In this document: positions 23,823-33,411 of the stretch, in pieces
Position numbering within the stretch: position 1 is the first letter of the stretch
Layout: the number at the start of each line of letters is the position of its first letter
NCBI GenBank assembly: GCA_947166625.1
Contig: CAMVEX010000008.1
Coordinates: forward strand, 37,164 to 101,163
Direction: 5' to 3'
From: an uncultured Clostridia bacterium
GTDB taxonomy: Bacteria > Bacillota > Clostridia > Oscillospirales > Acutalibacteraceae
Length of the DNA: 64,000 bases
Made by a program: the position numbers and the translations under genes
The notes under the pieces: generated by a model
The model's input: only the letters and a program-made list of their open reading frames with translations
Database searches by the model: none
Told to the model about the DNA's origin: nothing

Positions 23823-24638
23823 ATGCACAAAAACGAAATTCACATGCTGAAATCGGTGACGGACACTATATGCGACAGCTTTATCATCACAACGGATGAC
23901 GGCAGGGTCATCGTAATTGACGGCGGCCATAAAACCGAGACCGATCATTTCGTTGAATATCTGAAAAAAGTGACCAATGAGGAAAGACCGCATATTGACG
24001 CGTGGTTTCTCTCTCACGCTCACGATGACCACTGCGAGGTGTTTCTCGAAATAGCCGAAAACAGGAGCGATGAGGTTGAATTTGACCGGGTTTACGCGAA
24101 TTTTCCCGATGCGTCATTCTATGAGGGATATGATGAATGGGCGGTAAAGATCACATCGGATTTCAGCCGCCTGCTTCCCGTTTTCAAAGATAAATTGCGC
24201 GAGCTCAGAGAGGGCGATGTATTCAGCATCGGCTCGGCAAAATTCACCGTTTTTTACACCTTTGACCCCGAGTGGAAAAACTGTAATGAAGGCTCGACGA
24301 TAATGCGTATGGATCTCGGCGGCGCAAGCGTTATGTTTACCGGCGACGCGGCGGTAAACGCGGGGAACTATGTTGTTGAAAAATACGCAGACAGCGGCAT
24401 ACTCAAATGCGATATCTGCAAAATGGCACATCACGGGCAGGACGGCGTTGATAAAAAATTCTATGAGGCGGTTTCCCCCGAAATCTGCCTCTGGCCGACT
24501 CCCTCCTGGGTGTGGGATAACCGCAACGGAAACCTTAAGACCCTTGAGGTCCGCGCCTGGATAGAGGAACTCGGAGTGAAAGAAAATCATATTTCAAAAG
24601 ACGGCTCGTATGTGTTGACTCTGCCTGTCGGCGGCTGA
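23823..24638 (+). CDS. Metallo-beta-lactamase-fold hydrolase
   Basis: 271 residues, cytoplasmic. The metal motif is SHAHDDH (64-70), the bridging Asp is in VMFTGDAA, and a later MAHHGQDG supplies another His, as in ComEC-type and related MBL hydrolases. A second start at Met8 is possible. No membrane segment and no partner gene indicate a specific substrate. It shares the transcript of the zinc-ribbon peptide and is followed after 79 bases by a beta-helix protein gene. Confidence 0.85.
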   Translation: MHKNEIHMLKSVTDTICDSFIITTDDGRVIVIDGGHKTETDHFVEYLKKVTNEERPHIDAWFLSHAHDDHCEVFLEIAENRSDEVEFDRVYANFPDASFYEGYDEWAVKITSDFSRLLPVFKDKLRELREGDVFSIGSAKFTVFYTFDPEWKNCNEGSTIMRMDLGGASVMFTGDAAVNAGNYVVEKYADSGILKCDICKMAHHGQDGVDKKFYEAVSPEICLWPTPSWVWDNRNGNLKTLEVRAWIEELGVKENHISKDGSYVLTLPVGG

Positions 24639-24717
24639 ATACCGGTAATCCGGGTAACGAACGGGCAGCCGCGGTAAAAGCCGAAATGAGGCGAATACAA
24701 ACCTTAAAGGTGTCATT

Positions 24718-25917
24718 ATGAAAGTTAAAAATACAAAGACCGACGCTTTTGAAGCGGGGTTTTATCCGGGGGCAGATCCTTCCGAGAACGCCCGCGCCCT
24801 GCAAAACGCGGTGAATGAATATGAAACCGTCAATGTCACAGTGCCGGGAGTCTATGATATTTCGGGCTCGATACGGCTTGTATCAGACACGAACCTAATA
24901 TTTTCCGAGGGCGTCATTTTGAGGCGATGCCCGCTGAAAGACAGGCTTTCCGAGGGATATTTATTTGTCAATGACGGAGCGTTTGACGGAGTTTTTAATG
25001 AGAATATCTCGATCGCCGGCGCGCATATCATCGTAAACGGAGTTGAAAGCGCCGCGATTTCATCGGACGGCACGGCGCAAACGATCCTCAGCGCTCCCAA
25101 TATCATCACCGGATTGAGGGGCCATATTTCGTTTCTCTATATCAGGCATTTGCGCATAACCGGTACGGTCATCACCGATCTCCTTTCCAAGGATTACGGT
25201 ATTCAGGTATCCGATTTTGAAGATGTCATCATAGAAAATGTGCATATCGAGGGCAAGAAGGATGGGGTGCATTTCGGACCGGGCAGGAATTTTATCCTTC
25301 GCGGCGGAAGATTTCGCACGGGCGATGACGCCATCGCGCTCAACTGCGCCGATTATTCGGTTTCAAACCCCAATTTCGGCAGCATTTCGGACGGGCTTAT
25401 CGAGGATTGTACCGATCTTCCCGGCTCGGACAGTTCCCTGTTTATAAGGATCCTTGTGGGGACTGCGCGCGACTGGGTGAAGGGGATGACCGTCTGTCAT
25501 TCGGATGCGATACGCACCGAAAACGGTATGTACCGGGTCGTGATGCGCCCGGACGATAAGAAATATATTTCAATGACCGAGCCGCTTTTTGAGGAAAACT
25601 GCAAGGAGCTTGACGGCATTTTCTGGGTAAAAACTCACAGAGGATATGATGCCGGGGATATTTCTCTTGAAGCCGGATGCAGCAATATCACATTTCGCGG
25701 CCTGCGGCTTGAACAGCCGAGAGAACGCGCCGTTCTTGTCTATATGAATGATGACGGGTACCTTCACAGCTTCTATTCCGGCAGCGCCCTGCCGACGGTT
25801 AAAAACCTGCGGTTTGAAGACATCCGGATCCTGAAACCGGTGAAGCGGTTTCTCAGCGTGGATATGCCCTCGGAAAATATCGTGATAGAACAGATCCGAC
25901 ATTACCCGGCGGAATAG
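24718..25917 (+). CDS. Right-handed beta-helix protein, GH28 / pectate-lyase-3 superfamily
   Basis: 399 residues, no signal peptide. The N-terminal segment (GADPSENARALQNAVNEY) is the pectate-lyase-3 lead-in, followed by strand repeats typical of beta-helices. GDDAIALN near residue 202 recalls the paired aspartates of GH28 polygalacturonases, but the GHG and RIK motifs of that family are not seen, so the specificity may differ. AAAGGTG precedes ATG. A cytoplasmic oligosaccharide hydrolase or epimerase-like role is plausible but unproven. Confidence 0.75.
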   Translation: MKVKNTKTDAFEAGFYPGADPSENARALQNAVNEYETVNVTVPGVYDISGSIRLVSDTNLIFSEGVILRRCPLKDRLSEGYLFVNDGAFDGVFNENISIAGAHIIVNGVESAAISSDGTAQTILSAPNIITGLRGHISFLYIRHLRITGTVITDLLSKDYGIQVSDFEDVIIENVHIEGKKDGVHFGPGRNFILRGGRFRTGDDAIALNCADYSVSNPNFGSISDGLIEDCTDLPGSDSSLFIRILVGTARDWVKGMTVCHSDAIRTENGMYRVVMRPDDKKYISMTEPLFEENCKELDGIFWVKTHRGYDAGDISLEAGCSNITFRGLRLEQPRERAVLVYMNDDGYLHSFYSGSALPTVKNLRFEDIRILKPVKRFLSVDMPSENIVIEQIRHYPAE

Positions 25918-25956
25918 TATAAAAACAAAAATCACAGTGACAAAGGAGATACAAAA

Positions 25957-26481
25957 ATGGAACTGATACAGAGCTTTTCGGTGGATCATACAAGGATCAT
26001 CCCCGGAATTTTTACAAGCAGGGTCGATACTCTGGGCGAACATTCGGTCACGACCTATGATATAAGGCTCAAAAAGCCCAACAGGGAGCCGGTGATCGAT
26101 GTGTCGGCGATGCATTCGCTTGAGCATCTTATCGCTACATTCCTGCGAAATGACCCCGATTGGAAGGATGAGGTCATCTACTGGGGGCCTATGGGCTGCC
26201 TCACGGGATTTTATCTCATACTTAAGGGCAGCCGCGCTCCGCGCGAGATCTGCGGCCTGATGCTCAGAGCCTTCAGAGCGGTCGAGGAGGCTTCGGAGGT
26301 GCCGGGCGCCACAGCCGTAAACTGCGGGAATTACCTTATGCACAATCTCAATATGGCGAAGTATTACGCGAAGGAATTCGCAGATTATCTCGAGGCAAAC
26401 GCCGAAAACGACGCCGTCTTTGAATACCCCGCTACAGAGCGCCTTGTGACCGGTGACGGCAGAGATTTTTATGATTCCTGA
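25957..26481 (+). CDS. luxS: S-ribosylhomocysteine lyase LuxS
   Basis: 174 residues, cytoplasmic iron/zinc enzyme that splits S-ribosylhomocysteine into homocysteine and DPD, the autoinducer-2 precursor. The metal ligands are seen in HSLEH (His53, Glu56, His57) and CGNY (Cys123); the second catalytic Cys81 lies in MGCLTGFY. AAAGGAG precedes ATG by nine bases. It is slightly longer than the ~157 usual. No pfs or methionine-cycle gene is adjacent, and no SAM or SAH riboswitch is visible upstream. Confidence 0.96.
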   Translation: MELIQSFSVDHTRIIPGIFTSRVDTLGEHSVTTYDIRLKKPNREPVIDVSAMHSLEHLIATFLRNDPDWKDEVIYWGPMGCLTGFYLILKGSRAPREICGLMLRAFRAVEEASEVPGATAVNCGNYLMHNLNMAKYYAKEFADYLEANAENDAVFEYPATERLVTGDGRDFYDS

Positions 26482-26513
26482 TAATGCGGAGTAAAACGGC
26501 ATTCAGGGCAATC

Positions 26514-26533
26514 AAAAGCGAAAATAACGCTTT
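26514..26533 (+). terminator. Possible weak hairpin after luxS
   Basis: AAAGCG and CGCTTT flank a seven-base A-rich loop; no T run follows, so termination is doubtful. Confidence 0.3.
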
Positions 26534-26566
26534 CGCAGAGGCATATTTATAAAAATAAAAAAAGTC

Positions 26567-26595
26567 TTTACAAATCGGAATTTGTGTGTTATAAT
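26567..26595 (+). promoter_or_regulatory. Promoter of rpsO-pnp
   Basis: TTTACA (26567-26572), exact 17-base spacer, TATAAT (26590-26595). Confidence 0.85.
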
Positions 26596-26601
26596 CCTAC
26601 C

Positions 26602-26697
26602 TGCACGCCCGGATCACGGTTTGCGGAGTAAGCCCCGAAGGGGAGTTCACCTGCCGCCTACTGAGACCGAGGCAAATAATAAAATGAGGTGAAAATC
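26602..26697 (+). promoter_or_regulatory. Structured rpsO leader, candidate S15 autoregulatory element
   Basis: About 95 bases of GC-rich leader separate the promoter from the rpsO start and contain a CCCC-GAA-GGGG hairpin and further complementary segments (GCGGAGTAAGCC, GCCGCCTACTGAGACCGAGGC split across a loop). S15 leaders in several bacteria fold into junctions that bind S15 and repress translation. The position fits; the exact fold was not computed. Confidence 0.45.
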
Positions 26698-26961
26698 ATG
26701 ACACAGGCAGAAAAACAGGCAATCATGCAGGAGTATGCAACTCACGAGGGCGACACCGGTTCACCCGAGGTTCAGATCGCAGTTCTTACCAAGAGAATCA
26801 ACGATCTTAACGCACACCTTGCGATCCATAAAAAGGATCATCACAGCCGCAGAGGTCTTCTTATGATGGTAGGTCACAGAAGAAATCTCCTTGCTTACCT
26901 TCAGAAGGTTGATATCGAGCGTTACCGTTCAATCGTTTCAAGGCTCGGTCTGCGTAAATAA
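26698..26961 (+). CDS. rpsO: 30S ribosomal protein S15
   Basis: 87 residues from ATG at 26698 after GAGGTG; a GTG three codons earlier overlaps that site. The core motifs [17 protein letters not shown] and HHSRRGLL bind the 16S rRNA three-way junction. The ending LGLRK is canonical. It is the first gene of the rpsO-pnp pair, an order conserved in most bacteria. Confidence 0.97.
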   Translation: MTQAEKQAIMQEYATHEGDTGSPEVQIAVLTKRINDLNAHLAIHKKDHHSRRGLLMMVGHRRNLLAYLQKVDIERYRSIVSRLGLRK

Positions 26962-27031
26962 TTCCACACAGAAGGGGGCTGTCGCATTGAGGCAGCCCCT
27001 GCAACACATTAAATCGGCATTTTATAAATCA

Positions 27032-27128
27032 TCGGGCATTCCGCACGTTTTTCAGCAGGGAATCGAGAGCAAAGGCCACCGCTTTTATTTTTGCTTTGGA
27101 TTTTTTGCTGAAAACAGGAGATGCCCGA
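27032..27128 (+). promoter_or_regulatory. Long hairpin in the rpsO-pnp spacer, candidate RNase III / autoregulation site
   Basis: Nested arms: TCGGGCAT (27032-27039) with ATGCCCGA (27121-27128); TTTTTCAGCA (27048-27057) with TGCTGAAAA (27106-27114); AGCAAA (27068-27073) with TTTGCT (27090-27095). The structure spans ~97 bases and ends 33 bases before the pnp start. In E. coli a stem at the same place is cut by RNase III for PNPase autoregulation; the analogy is inference. Confidence 0.6.
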
Positions 27129-27161
27129 AGAAATAAATATTTTTCAGAAAGGTATTTCAAA

Positions 27162-29357
27162 ATGGTTTTTAACGAATTCCCAACATTCAAAAAGTATGAA
27201 ACCGAGATCGCGGGCAGACCGTTTGTCGTAGAAGTCGGCAAGATGGCTCAGCTCGCAGGCGGAAGCTGCCTCGTTCGCTACGGCGAGACCAATGTGCTCT
27301 GCACCGCCACAATGGCTGACAAGCCCCGTGAGGGAGTGGATTTCTTCCCCCTCTCCGTAGATTATGAGGAGAAGCTCTATTCCGTAGGCAAGATCCCCGG
27401 CTCATTCCAGCGCCGTGAGGGCAAGGCAAGCGAAAAGGCTACCCTCGCCTCAAGAGTTATCGACAGACCCATCCGCCCTCTTTTCCCGAAGGATATGAGA
27501 AACGATGTGGGCGTTGTAGCTACCGTTATGTCCGTTGATCCCGATTGCGAGCCTCAGATAGCCGCCATGCTCGGCGTATCCATCGCGATTTCGATCTCGG
27601 AGATCCCCTGGGACGGCCCCATCGCGGGCGTAGTCGTCGGCCTTGTTGACGGCGAATATGTGATCAACCCCACCCTTGAGCAGAGGGCAAAGAGCGATAT
27701 GTATGTCACCGTCGCATCCACAAGCGAGCTTGTGGCGATGATCGAGGCGGGCGCAAACGAAGTCTCGAATGACGATATGTATGACGGCATTATGTTCGCT
27801 CATCAGGAAAATCAGAAGATAGTTGAATTTATCAATATGATCAAAGCCGAGGTCGGCAAAGAGAAGGTCGAATTCCCCTCAAACGATCCCGATCCCGAGA
27901 TGTATGAAGCGATCAAGGATTTTGCGATCGAGGATATCCGCGCCGCTCTCGATACCGATGATAAGAGGATCCGCGATGAGCGCCTCAGACCCGTATATGA
28001 CAAGGTCCACGAGAAATTTGACGAAGTTTATCCCGAAATGGAAGTCAAGATCGACGAGTGCCTTTACAAGGTGCAGAAGTATGTCGTTCGCCGCTGGCTC
28101 CTTGATGACGGCAAGCGCGTTGACGGCAGAGGGATCGACGAGATCCGTCCTCTCAATGCCCAGATAGATCTGCTTGACAGAGTTCACGGCTCGGGTATGT
28201 TTACCAGAGGTCAGACTCAGGTGCTCTCCGTCGTTACCCTCGGCACGATGAGCGACGCTCAGATGCTCGACGGACTTGATGAAGAAGAATCCAAGCGTTA
28301 CATCCACCATTATAATTTCCCCTCATACTCCGTAGGCGAAACAAAGCCTCCGAGAGGCCCGGGCAGGCGTGAGATAGGTCACGGCGCTCTTGCGGAGCGT
28401 TCGCTTATACCCGTTCTCCCCTCGGTTGAGGAATTCCCCTACACCATCAGAGTGGTTTCCGAAGTGCTTTCATCCAACGGCTCGACCTCACAGGGCTCGG
28501 TATGCGGATCGACCCTTTCGCTTATGGCGGCGGGCGTTCCCATCAAGGCTCCCGTAGCGGGTATCTCCTGCGGACTTATCACCGAGGGCGACCGCTTCAT
28601 GACAATGGTCGATATCCAGGGTCTTGAAGATTTCTTCGGCGATATGGATTTCAAGGTTGCCGGCACCAAGAAGGGCATCACCTCCATCCAGATGGATCTC
28701 AAGGTCCACGGCCTTACTCCCGCCATCATCAGAGAAGCTCTCGATAAGACCTACAAGGCTCGCTGCTATATACTTGACGAAGTTATCGCTCCCGTGATAG
28801 CAGAGCCCAGAGCGGAGCTCTCCAAGTGGGCTCCCAAGATGCTCAGCACCAAGATCGATCCCGAAAAGATCGGCGATGTTATCGGCAAGCAGGGCAAGGT
28901 CATTCAGAAGATCTGCGCAGAATGCAACTGCAAGATCGATGTCGAAGAGGACGGCTCCGTATTCGTTTCCTCCACCGATCTCGATTGCTGCAAGAAGGCT
29001 GTTTCAATTGTTGAGACGATCGCGAACGGCCCCGAAACAGGCGCTATTTATAAGGGCGTCGTTACCCGCCTTATGAGTTTCGGCGCGTTTGTAGAGATCG
29101 TGCCCGGTATTGAAGGCATGGTGCATATCAGCCAGCTTGATGTCAAGAGAACGGAAAAGGTCGAAGATGTAGTGACCGTAGGCGATGAGATAATCGTCAA
29201 GGTGCTCGAAAAGGATGATCAGGGCAGGCTCAATTTCTCCCGCCGTGACGCTCTTATCGAGGTCGAAGGCCTTGTTCCCGAAAACAATGTTTCCGACGCT
29301 CCCCGTAAAAGCGGCAGCTTCAGAGGCAACAGAGGCAACAGAGCTCCCAGAAAATAA
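27162..29357 (+). CDS. pnp: Polyribonucleotide nucleotidyltransferase
   Basis: 731 residues from ATG at 27162 (AAAGG upstream); a longer frame begins inside the leader hairpin. Phosphorolytic 3'-5' exoribonuclease: two RNase PH domains (first ~10-230, second ~320-550, with RGQTQVLSVVTLG and FMTMVDIQGLEDFFGDMDFK), a KH domain (KIGDVIGKQGKVIQKI, ~560-590) and an S1 domain (YKGVVTRLMSFGAFVEI, ~625-695). All domains are present at normal length. Cotranscribed with rpsO and followed by a terminator. Confidence 0.97.
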   Translation: MVFNEFPTFKKYETEIAGRPFVVEVGKMAQLAGGSCLVRYGETNVLCTATMADKPREGVDFFPLSVDYEEKLYSVGKIPGSFQRREGKASEKATLASRVIDRPIRPLFPKDMRNDVGVVATVMSVDPDCEPQIAAMLGVSIAISISEIPWDGPIAGVVVGLVDGEYVINPTLEQRAKSDMYVTVASTSELVAMIEAGANEVSNDDMYDGIMFAHQENQKIVEFINMIKAEVGKEKVEFPSNDPDPEMYEAIKDFAIEDIRAALDTDDKRIRDERLRPVYDKVHEKFDEVYPEMEVKIDECLYKVQKYVVRRWLLDDGKRVDGRGIDEIRPLNAQIDLLDRVHGSGMFTRGQTQVLSVVTLGTMSDAQMLDGLDEEESKRYIHHYNFPSYSVGETKPPRGPGRREIGHGALAERSLIPVLPSVEEFPYTIRVVSEVLSSNGSTSQGSVCGSTLSLMAAGVPIKAPVAGISCGLITEGDRFMTMVDIQGLEDFFGDMDFKVAGTKKGITSIQMDLKVHGLTPAIIREALDKTYKARCYILDEVIAPVIAEPRAELSKWAPKMLSTKIDPEKIGDVIGKQGKVIQKICAECNCKIDVEEDGSVFVSSTDLDCCKKAVSIVETIANGPETGAIYKGVVTRLMSFGAFVEIVPGIEGMVHISQLDVKRTEKVEDVVTVGDEIIVKVLEKDDQGRLNFSRRDALIEVEGLVPENNVSDAPRKSGSFRGNRGNRAPRK

Positions 29358-29377
29358 TTGAATAAAATATAATATAA

Positions 29378-29413
29378 CAGGGCTGACCGTTGAGGTCAGC
29401 CCTGCTTCGTTTT
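29378..29413. terminator. Terminator after pnp
   Basis: CAGGGCTGACC and GGTCAGCCCTG form an 11-bp perfect stem with loop GTTGA, followed by CTTCGTTTTT. The T-rich opposite flank could also stop the minus-strand secA operon. Confidence 0.88.
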
Positions 29414-29424
29414 TAACTGAATTT

Positions 29425-30609
29425 TTATTTTTCTTTGCCGTTTTCATCCTGCTTTTGTGTTTCGGGAGCCTGCGCTTTATCTGCCTGAGCTTTTGCGCTC
29501 ACGGCGAAAACACCGATAACTCCGAAGATGACGAGGGCGCATGCTGCGATAATTATCTTATACACGGTCGCTTTTGAGAGAGCGCCGCTCTGCGGCTGAG
29601 TGAGGGTTTCGGATGATGATTTGCCCGATGTTTCGGCGGTTGTCGCCGTTTGCTCCGATACTGAAACCGTTTCGGGAGCGGCAGCGGATCCTGCAATTCT
29701 CCTCGTTGCCGCAGGCGCTTCTTTGACCGTTTTCGGCGCCGCGGTCTTGACCGGCTTCACCGTCGCCGTATTCGCCGTCGAAGCCTGAGTTGTTTTCTTT
29801 TCGGCAAGTCTTTTTGCGGCGGTTGACGGTCTTGTTCTGTGGCTTATCTGAGCGGTCTGAGATGAAACTTGCGAAACCGCCGAGGATTTTTCCGATTTTG
29901 CGGTCGTTGATTTGCCCGCGGTCGATTTTGCTGAGGTTGTTTTATCCGCCTTTGAGGTGGTTGCCTTTGATGAATTTTTCTCGGGATTCCGCGTCTGAGC
30001 CGATGAGGCGACAGCCTGAGAGGGCTTGACGGAAATATTTATCGTATTTTTGCCGGGAAAATTCAGGCTTTCACCCTCGGCGGGAGGAGCCGCTCTGAAT
30101 TCAAAGCCGATGTCGAATGAATCACCGAGCCCCTCGTGATCGGTTATCTCGATTTCGCAGGTGTATGAGCCGTTATCCTCATAGCTCTGAGCGGCGGTTA
30201 TTTCGCAGATCTGGCTTTTTTCAAGTGTAATAAGTTTCTTTGTGTTACGGTCAAAATACTGACCCTGCGAAACGAAGATCTCGCCCCCGGAATTGCCTTT
30301 ATAGCGAAAGATCAGACCCGGATTTTCGGGAGCGCCGCCCGATTTTTTGAATTCGCCGTAAATATGCAGTTTTACGGTGTTGCTGTTGACTTTTGCCGCC
30401 GAAATCATTCCCGTATTTATAACATTATCTTCATTGAATGTTTTGAGGACCGGATAGCCTCTCCATTCATTGCTGTCATTTCTTCCGTCTATTACAAGAT
30501 TGTAGGGAGCCTTGACAGTGGAAGCTTCGACGGCGGAACCCGTTAAGCCCGCCGACGATAACTGAAAAATTATGAGAATGAATAATGCCGCAACAATTGA
30601 TTTTTTCAT
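29425..30609 (-). CDS. Secreted, membrane-anchored surface protein with Ser/Thr/Lys-rich stalk
   Basis: 394 residues. A signal peptide (KKSIVAALFILIIFQLSSAG) is followed by a ~190-residue beta-rich domain with features of carbohydrate- or DOMON-like folds (NLVIDGRNDSNEWRGYP). A low-complexity Ser/Thr/Ala/Lys linker of ~140 residues follows, then a C-terminal transmembrane helix (KIIIAACALVIFGVIGVFAV) and a charged tail. The domain is thus displayed outside on a flexible stalk. It begins six bases after secA stops, with no clear ribosome site, and probably depends on secA translation. Function unknown. Confidence 0.75.
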   Translation of the reverse strand: MKKSIVAALFILIIFQLSSAGLTGSAVEASTVKAPYNLVIDGRNDSNEWRGYPVLKTFNEDNVINTGMISAAKVNSNTVKLHIYGEFKKSGGAPENPGLIFRYKGNSGGEIFVSQGQYFDRNTKKLITLEKSQICEITAAQSYEDNGSYTCEIEITDHEGLGDSFDIGFEFRAAPPAEGESLNFPGKNTINISVKPSQAVASSAQTRNPEKNSSKATTSKADKTTSAKSTAGKSTTAKSEKSSAVSQVSSQTAQISHRTRPSTAAKRLAEKKTTQASTANTATVKPVKTAAPKTVKEAPAATRRIAGSAAAPETVSVSEQTATTAETSGKSSSETLTQPQSGALSKATVYKIIIAACALVIFGVIGVFAVSAKAQADKAQAPETQKQDENGKEK

Positions 30610-30615
30610 ACTCTG

Positions 30616-33375
30616 TTACTGCTGCTTTGTGACGCTGCCGCAGCATTTCTTATATTTTTTGCCGCTTCCGCAGGGGCAGGGGTCGTTGGGGCCGACCTTC
30701 TTTTCCGTGTTGCGGACGGGGCGCTTCTTATCGGAGCCGTCGCTTGAAGAGCTGGTCGCGGTTATGGTTGCAACCTGTTTGCGCTCGGTATCCTCCGCCT
30801 TTTTGATGACGACGGTGAGTATCTGCATGGCGGTATCCTCGCGGATCTCCTCATTCATCGCGTCAAACATATCGGAGCCCACTTCTCTGTAAGCGACTAC
30901 GGGATCCGCCTGACCGTAAGCTCTCAGACCGATTCCGCGGCGGAGCTGATCCATGGCGTCTATGTGATCCATCCAATGCTTATCAACATTGCGAAGGAGT
31001 ATCATCTTTTCGAGTGAGCGCATTATAGGCTCGCCGTTTTCATCATTGCCGAACTGCGCTTCTCTGTCTGCATAGAGGGCTTCGGCGCGCTGATAAAGGG
31101 TCTCTCTTATATCCTCTTTATCGGGGATACCGTCTTTGAAATCATCCTCGGTCATCAGCCAGCCCTTGAATTTTTCTCTGAGCGCCTCGATATTCCACTC
31201 GCTTCTTGAGGCGGCGTCGCTGCACGCGGAGTCAACGCTCGCATCTATCGAGGAATGGATCATCTTGAGAATAACCGGCTTGAGCTCTTCGCCGTCAAGC
31301 ACCTGATCGCGCTGCTTATAGATAAGTTCACGCTGGCGGTTCATAACATCGTCATACTGAAGCACGTTCTTTCTGATGGCGAAGTTTTTGCCCTCGATCC
31401 TCTTCTGGGCGTTCTCAATGGTGTTTGAGATCATCTTTGCCTCAATGGGCATATCCTCATCCGCTTTGAGGGTATTCATTATCGTATTGATCCTTTCGCC
31501 GCCGAAAAGGCGCATAAGATCATCATCGAGAGAGAGGAAAAATCTGCTCTTGCCCGGGTCTCCCTGACGGCCGGAACGGCCTCTGAGCTGGTTGTCGATA
31601 CGCCTTGATTCGTGGCGCTCGGTGCCTATGATAAATAGACCTCCCGCCTCGCGGACTCTGTCTGCCTCGGGCTTGATCTCATCGTCATATTTCTTTTCGA
31701 GCGAGGTGTAAGTGCGCCTTGCCTCAAGGATCTCTTCATTATCGGTCTCGGCGAAGCCCGTTGCCTCCTCGATAAGCTCCTCCGTGTAGCCCATCCTGCG
31801 CATTTCGGCTTTGGCAAGATATTCGGAGTTACCGCCGAGTTTGATATCGGTGCCGCGGCCCGCCATATTCGTGGCGATGGTAACGGCGCCCTCTTTGCCC
31901 GCCTGAGCGACTATCTCGGCTTCTTTATCGTGATATTTCGCATTGAGCACTTCATGCTTAATACCCCTCTTTTTGAGCAGGGATGAAAGCTCCTCGGATT
32001 TTTCTATTGATACCGTACCGACAAGCACGGGCTGACCCTTCTGATGAGCCTCGACTATAGTCTCGATCACGGCGTTGTATTTCGCTCTCTTGTTTTTATA
32101 GACCACATCGGGCAGATCCTCGCGGATCATCGGCATATTGGTCGGGATGGCTATGACATCGAGAGAATAGATCTGATTGAATTCTCCCTCCTCCGTCATC
32201 GCGGTACCGGTCATACCGGAGAGCTTCTTGTAAAGGCGGAAATAATTCTGGAAGGTGATCGTGGCGAGAGTCTTGCTCTCATGCTCTACATTCACGCCCT
32301 CTTTTGCCTCTATCGCCTGATGAAGGCCTTCGTTATAGCGCCTGCCGAGCATGATACGGCCGGTGAATTCATCGACTATGAGCACCTGATTATCTCTTAC
32401 AACATAGTCAACATCGCGCTTCATAACGCCGATGGCCTTGATCGCCTGGTTTATATGATGCTGTATGGTCATATTTTCGCTGTCCATAAGGTTTTCGAGA
32501 TTAAAGAATCTCTCCGCCTTCGCGACGCCGCTCTTAGTGAGGGTCGCCGTCTTTGCTTTTTCATCGACCACATAATCAACGCTGTCGTCAACGAGATCGT
32601 CAACATCCGTCTTGCTGTCAACCTCTTTGATCCTCATGCATTTGAGGGTCTGCGCGAAGGAATTCGCCATTTTATAGAGGTCGGTCGATTTTTCGCCTCT
32701 GCCCGAAATGATGAGCGGAGTCCTCGCCTCGTCGATAAGGATCGAGTCCACCTCATCGACTATCGCGAAATTGTGGCCTCTCTGCACCTTCTGCTCCTTA
32801 TAGACCACCATATTATCTCTCAGATAATCGAAGCCCATTTCGTTATTGGTGCCGTAGGTTATATCGGCGGCGTAGGCGTCCTGCCTGTCTTTACCCTCTT
32901 TTTCGTGGATGATAAGGCCGACGGTGAGCCCCATGAATCTGTAAACCTTGCCCATCCATTCGGAGTCGCGGCGGGCGAGGTAATCATTGACCGTAACGAT
33001 GTGAACTCCCTTGCCCTCAAGCGCATTCAGATAAGCGGGCAGGGTGGCGACGAGCGTTTTGCCTTCGCCGGTCTTCATCTCGGCGATCCTTCCCTGATGA
33101 AGGATGATACCGCCGATTATCTGCACCTTGAAATGCTTGAGACCGATCACTCGGTAAGACGCCTCGCGGCAGGCGGCAAAAGCCTCGGGGAGAATATCGT
33201 CAAGCGTTTCTCCGTTTGCAAGGCGCTCTTTGAATTCGGGAGTTTTTGCCTGGAGCTGTTCATCGCTGAGAGCCGCGTATTCTTCCTCAAGCGCCATTAC
33301 CTTATCGGCTATCGGCATCACGCGCTTGACCTCTTTTGCCGAATAGTCACCGAAAATCTTTTTGAATAAACCCAT
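30616..33375 (-). CDS. secA: Preprotein translocase ATPase SecA
   Basis: 919 residues, the motor that drives Sec secretion. Walker [21 protein letters not shown], motif [24 protein letters not shown]-type helicase motifs ([19 protein letters not shown]) and the C-terminal zinc tail [13 protein letters not shown] that binds SecB or lipids. TAAGGAG precedes ATG. Full length, no anomalies. It lies in a minus-strand run behind exoA and an unknown anchored protein, with a surface protein downstream. Confidence 0.98.
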   Translation of the reverse strand: MGLFKKIFGDYSAKEVKRVMPIADKVMALEEEYAALSDEQLQAKTPEFKERLANGETLDDILPEAFAACREASYRVIGLKHFKVQIIGGIILHQGRIAEMKTGEGKTLVATLPAYLNALEGKGVHIVTVNDYLARRDSEWMGKVYRFMGLTVGLIIHEKEGKDRQDAYAADITYGTNNEMGFDYLRDNMVVYKEQKVQRGHNFAIVDEVDSILIDEARTPLIISGRGEKSTDLYKMANSFAQTLKCMRIKEVDSKTDVDDLVDDSVDYVVDEKAKTATLTKSGVAKAERFFNLENLMDSENMTIQHHINQAIKAIGVMKRDVDYVVRDNQVLIVDEFTGRIMLGRRYNEGLHQAIEAKEGVNVEHESKTLATITFQNYFRLYKKLSGMTGTAMTEEGEFNQIYSLDVIAIPTNMPMIREDLPDVVYKNKRAKYNAVIETIVEAHQKGQPVLVGTVSIEKSEELSSLLKKRGIKHEVLNAKYHDKEAEIVAQAGKEGAVTIATNMAGRGTDIKLGGNSEYLAKAEMRRMGYTEELIEEATGFAETDNEEILEARRTYTSLEKKYDDEIKPEADRVREAGGLFIIGTERHESRRIDNQLRGRSGRQGDPGKSRFFLSLDDDLMRLFGGERINTIMNTLKADEDMPIEAKMISNTIENAQKRIEGKNFAIRKNVLQYDDVMNRQRELIYKQRDQVLDGEELKPVILKMIHSSIDASVDSACSDAASRSEWNIEALREKFKGWLMTEDDFKDGIPDKEDIRETLYQRAEALYADREAQFGNDENGEPIMRSLEKMILLRNVDKHWMDHIDAMDQLRRGIGLRAYGQADPVVAYREVGSDMFDAMNEEIREDTAMQILTVVIKKAEDTERKQVATITATSSSSDGSDKKRPVRNTEKKVGPNDPCPCGSGKKYKKCCGSVTKQQ

Positions 33376-33411
33376 TTTATTTCTCCTTAATCACACTTTG
33401 CCTGCGGCGCA

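Noticed and set aside
25918..25956. Possible SAM or SAH riboswitch before luxS
   Set aside because: The spacer is only 39 bases and contains no such structure.
25570..26502. Minus-strand 310-codon frame across the beta-helix and luxS genes
   Set aside because: It overlaps luxS, whose catalytic residues are clear on the plus strand, and shows Cys/His-rich shadow composition.
26962..27031. GGGGCTG/CAGCCCC hairpin after rpsO as a terminator
   Set aside because: A perfect 7-bp stem exists, but it is followed by TGCAACAC without a T run, and pnp is expected to be read through from rpsO.
32044..33369. Long plus-strand reading frame of 441 codons
   Set aside because: It is the mirror of the secA coding strand; SecA motifs are unambiguous on the minus strand and this frame has no ribosome site or family feature.
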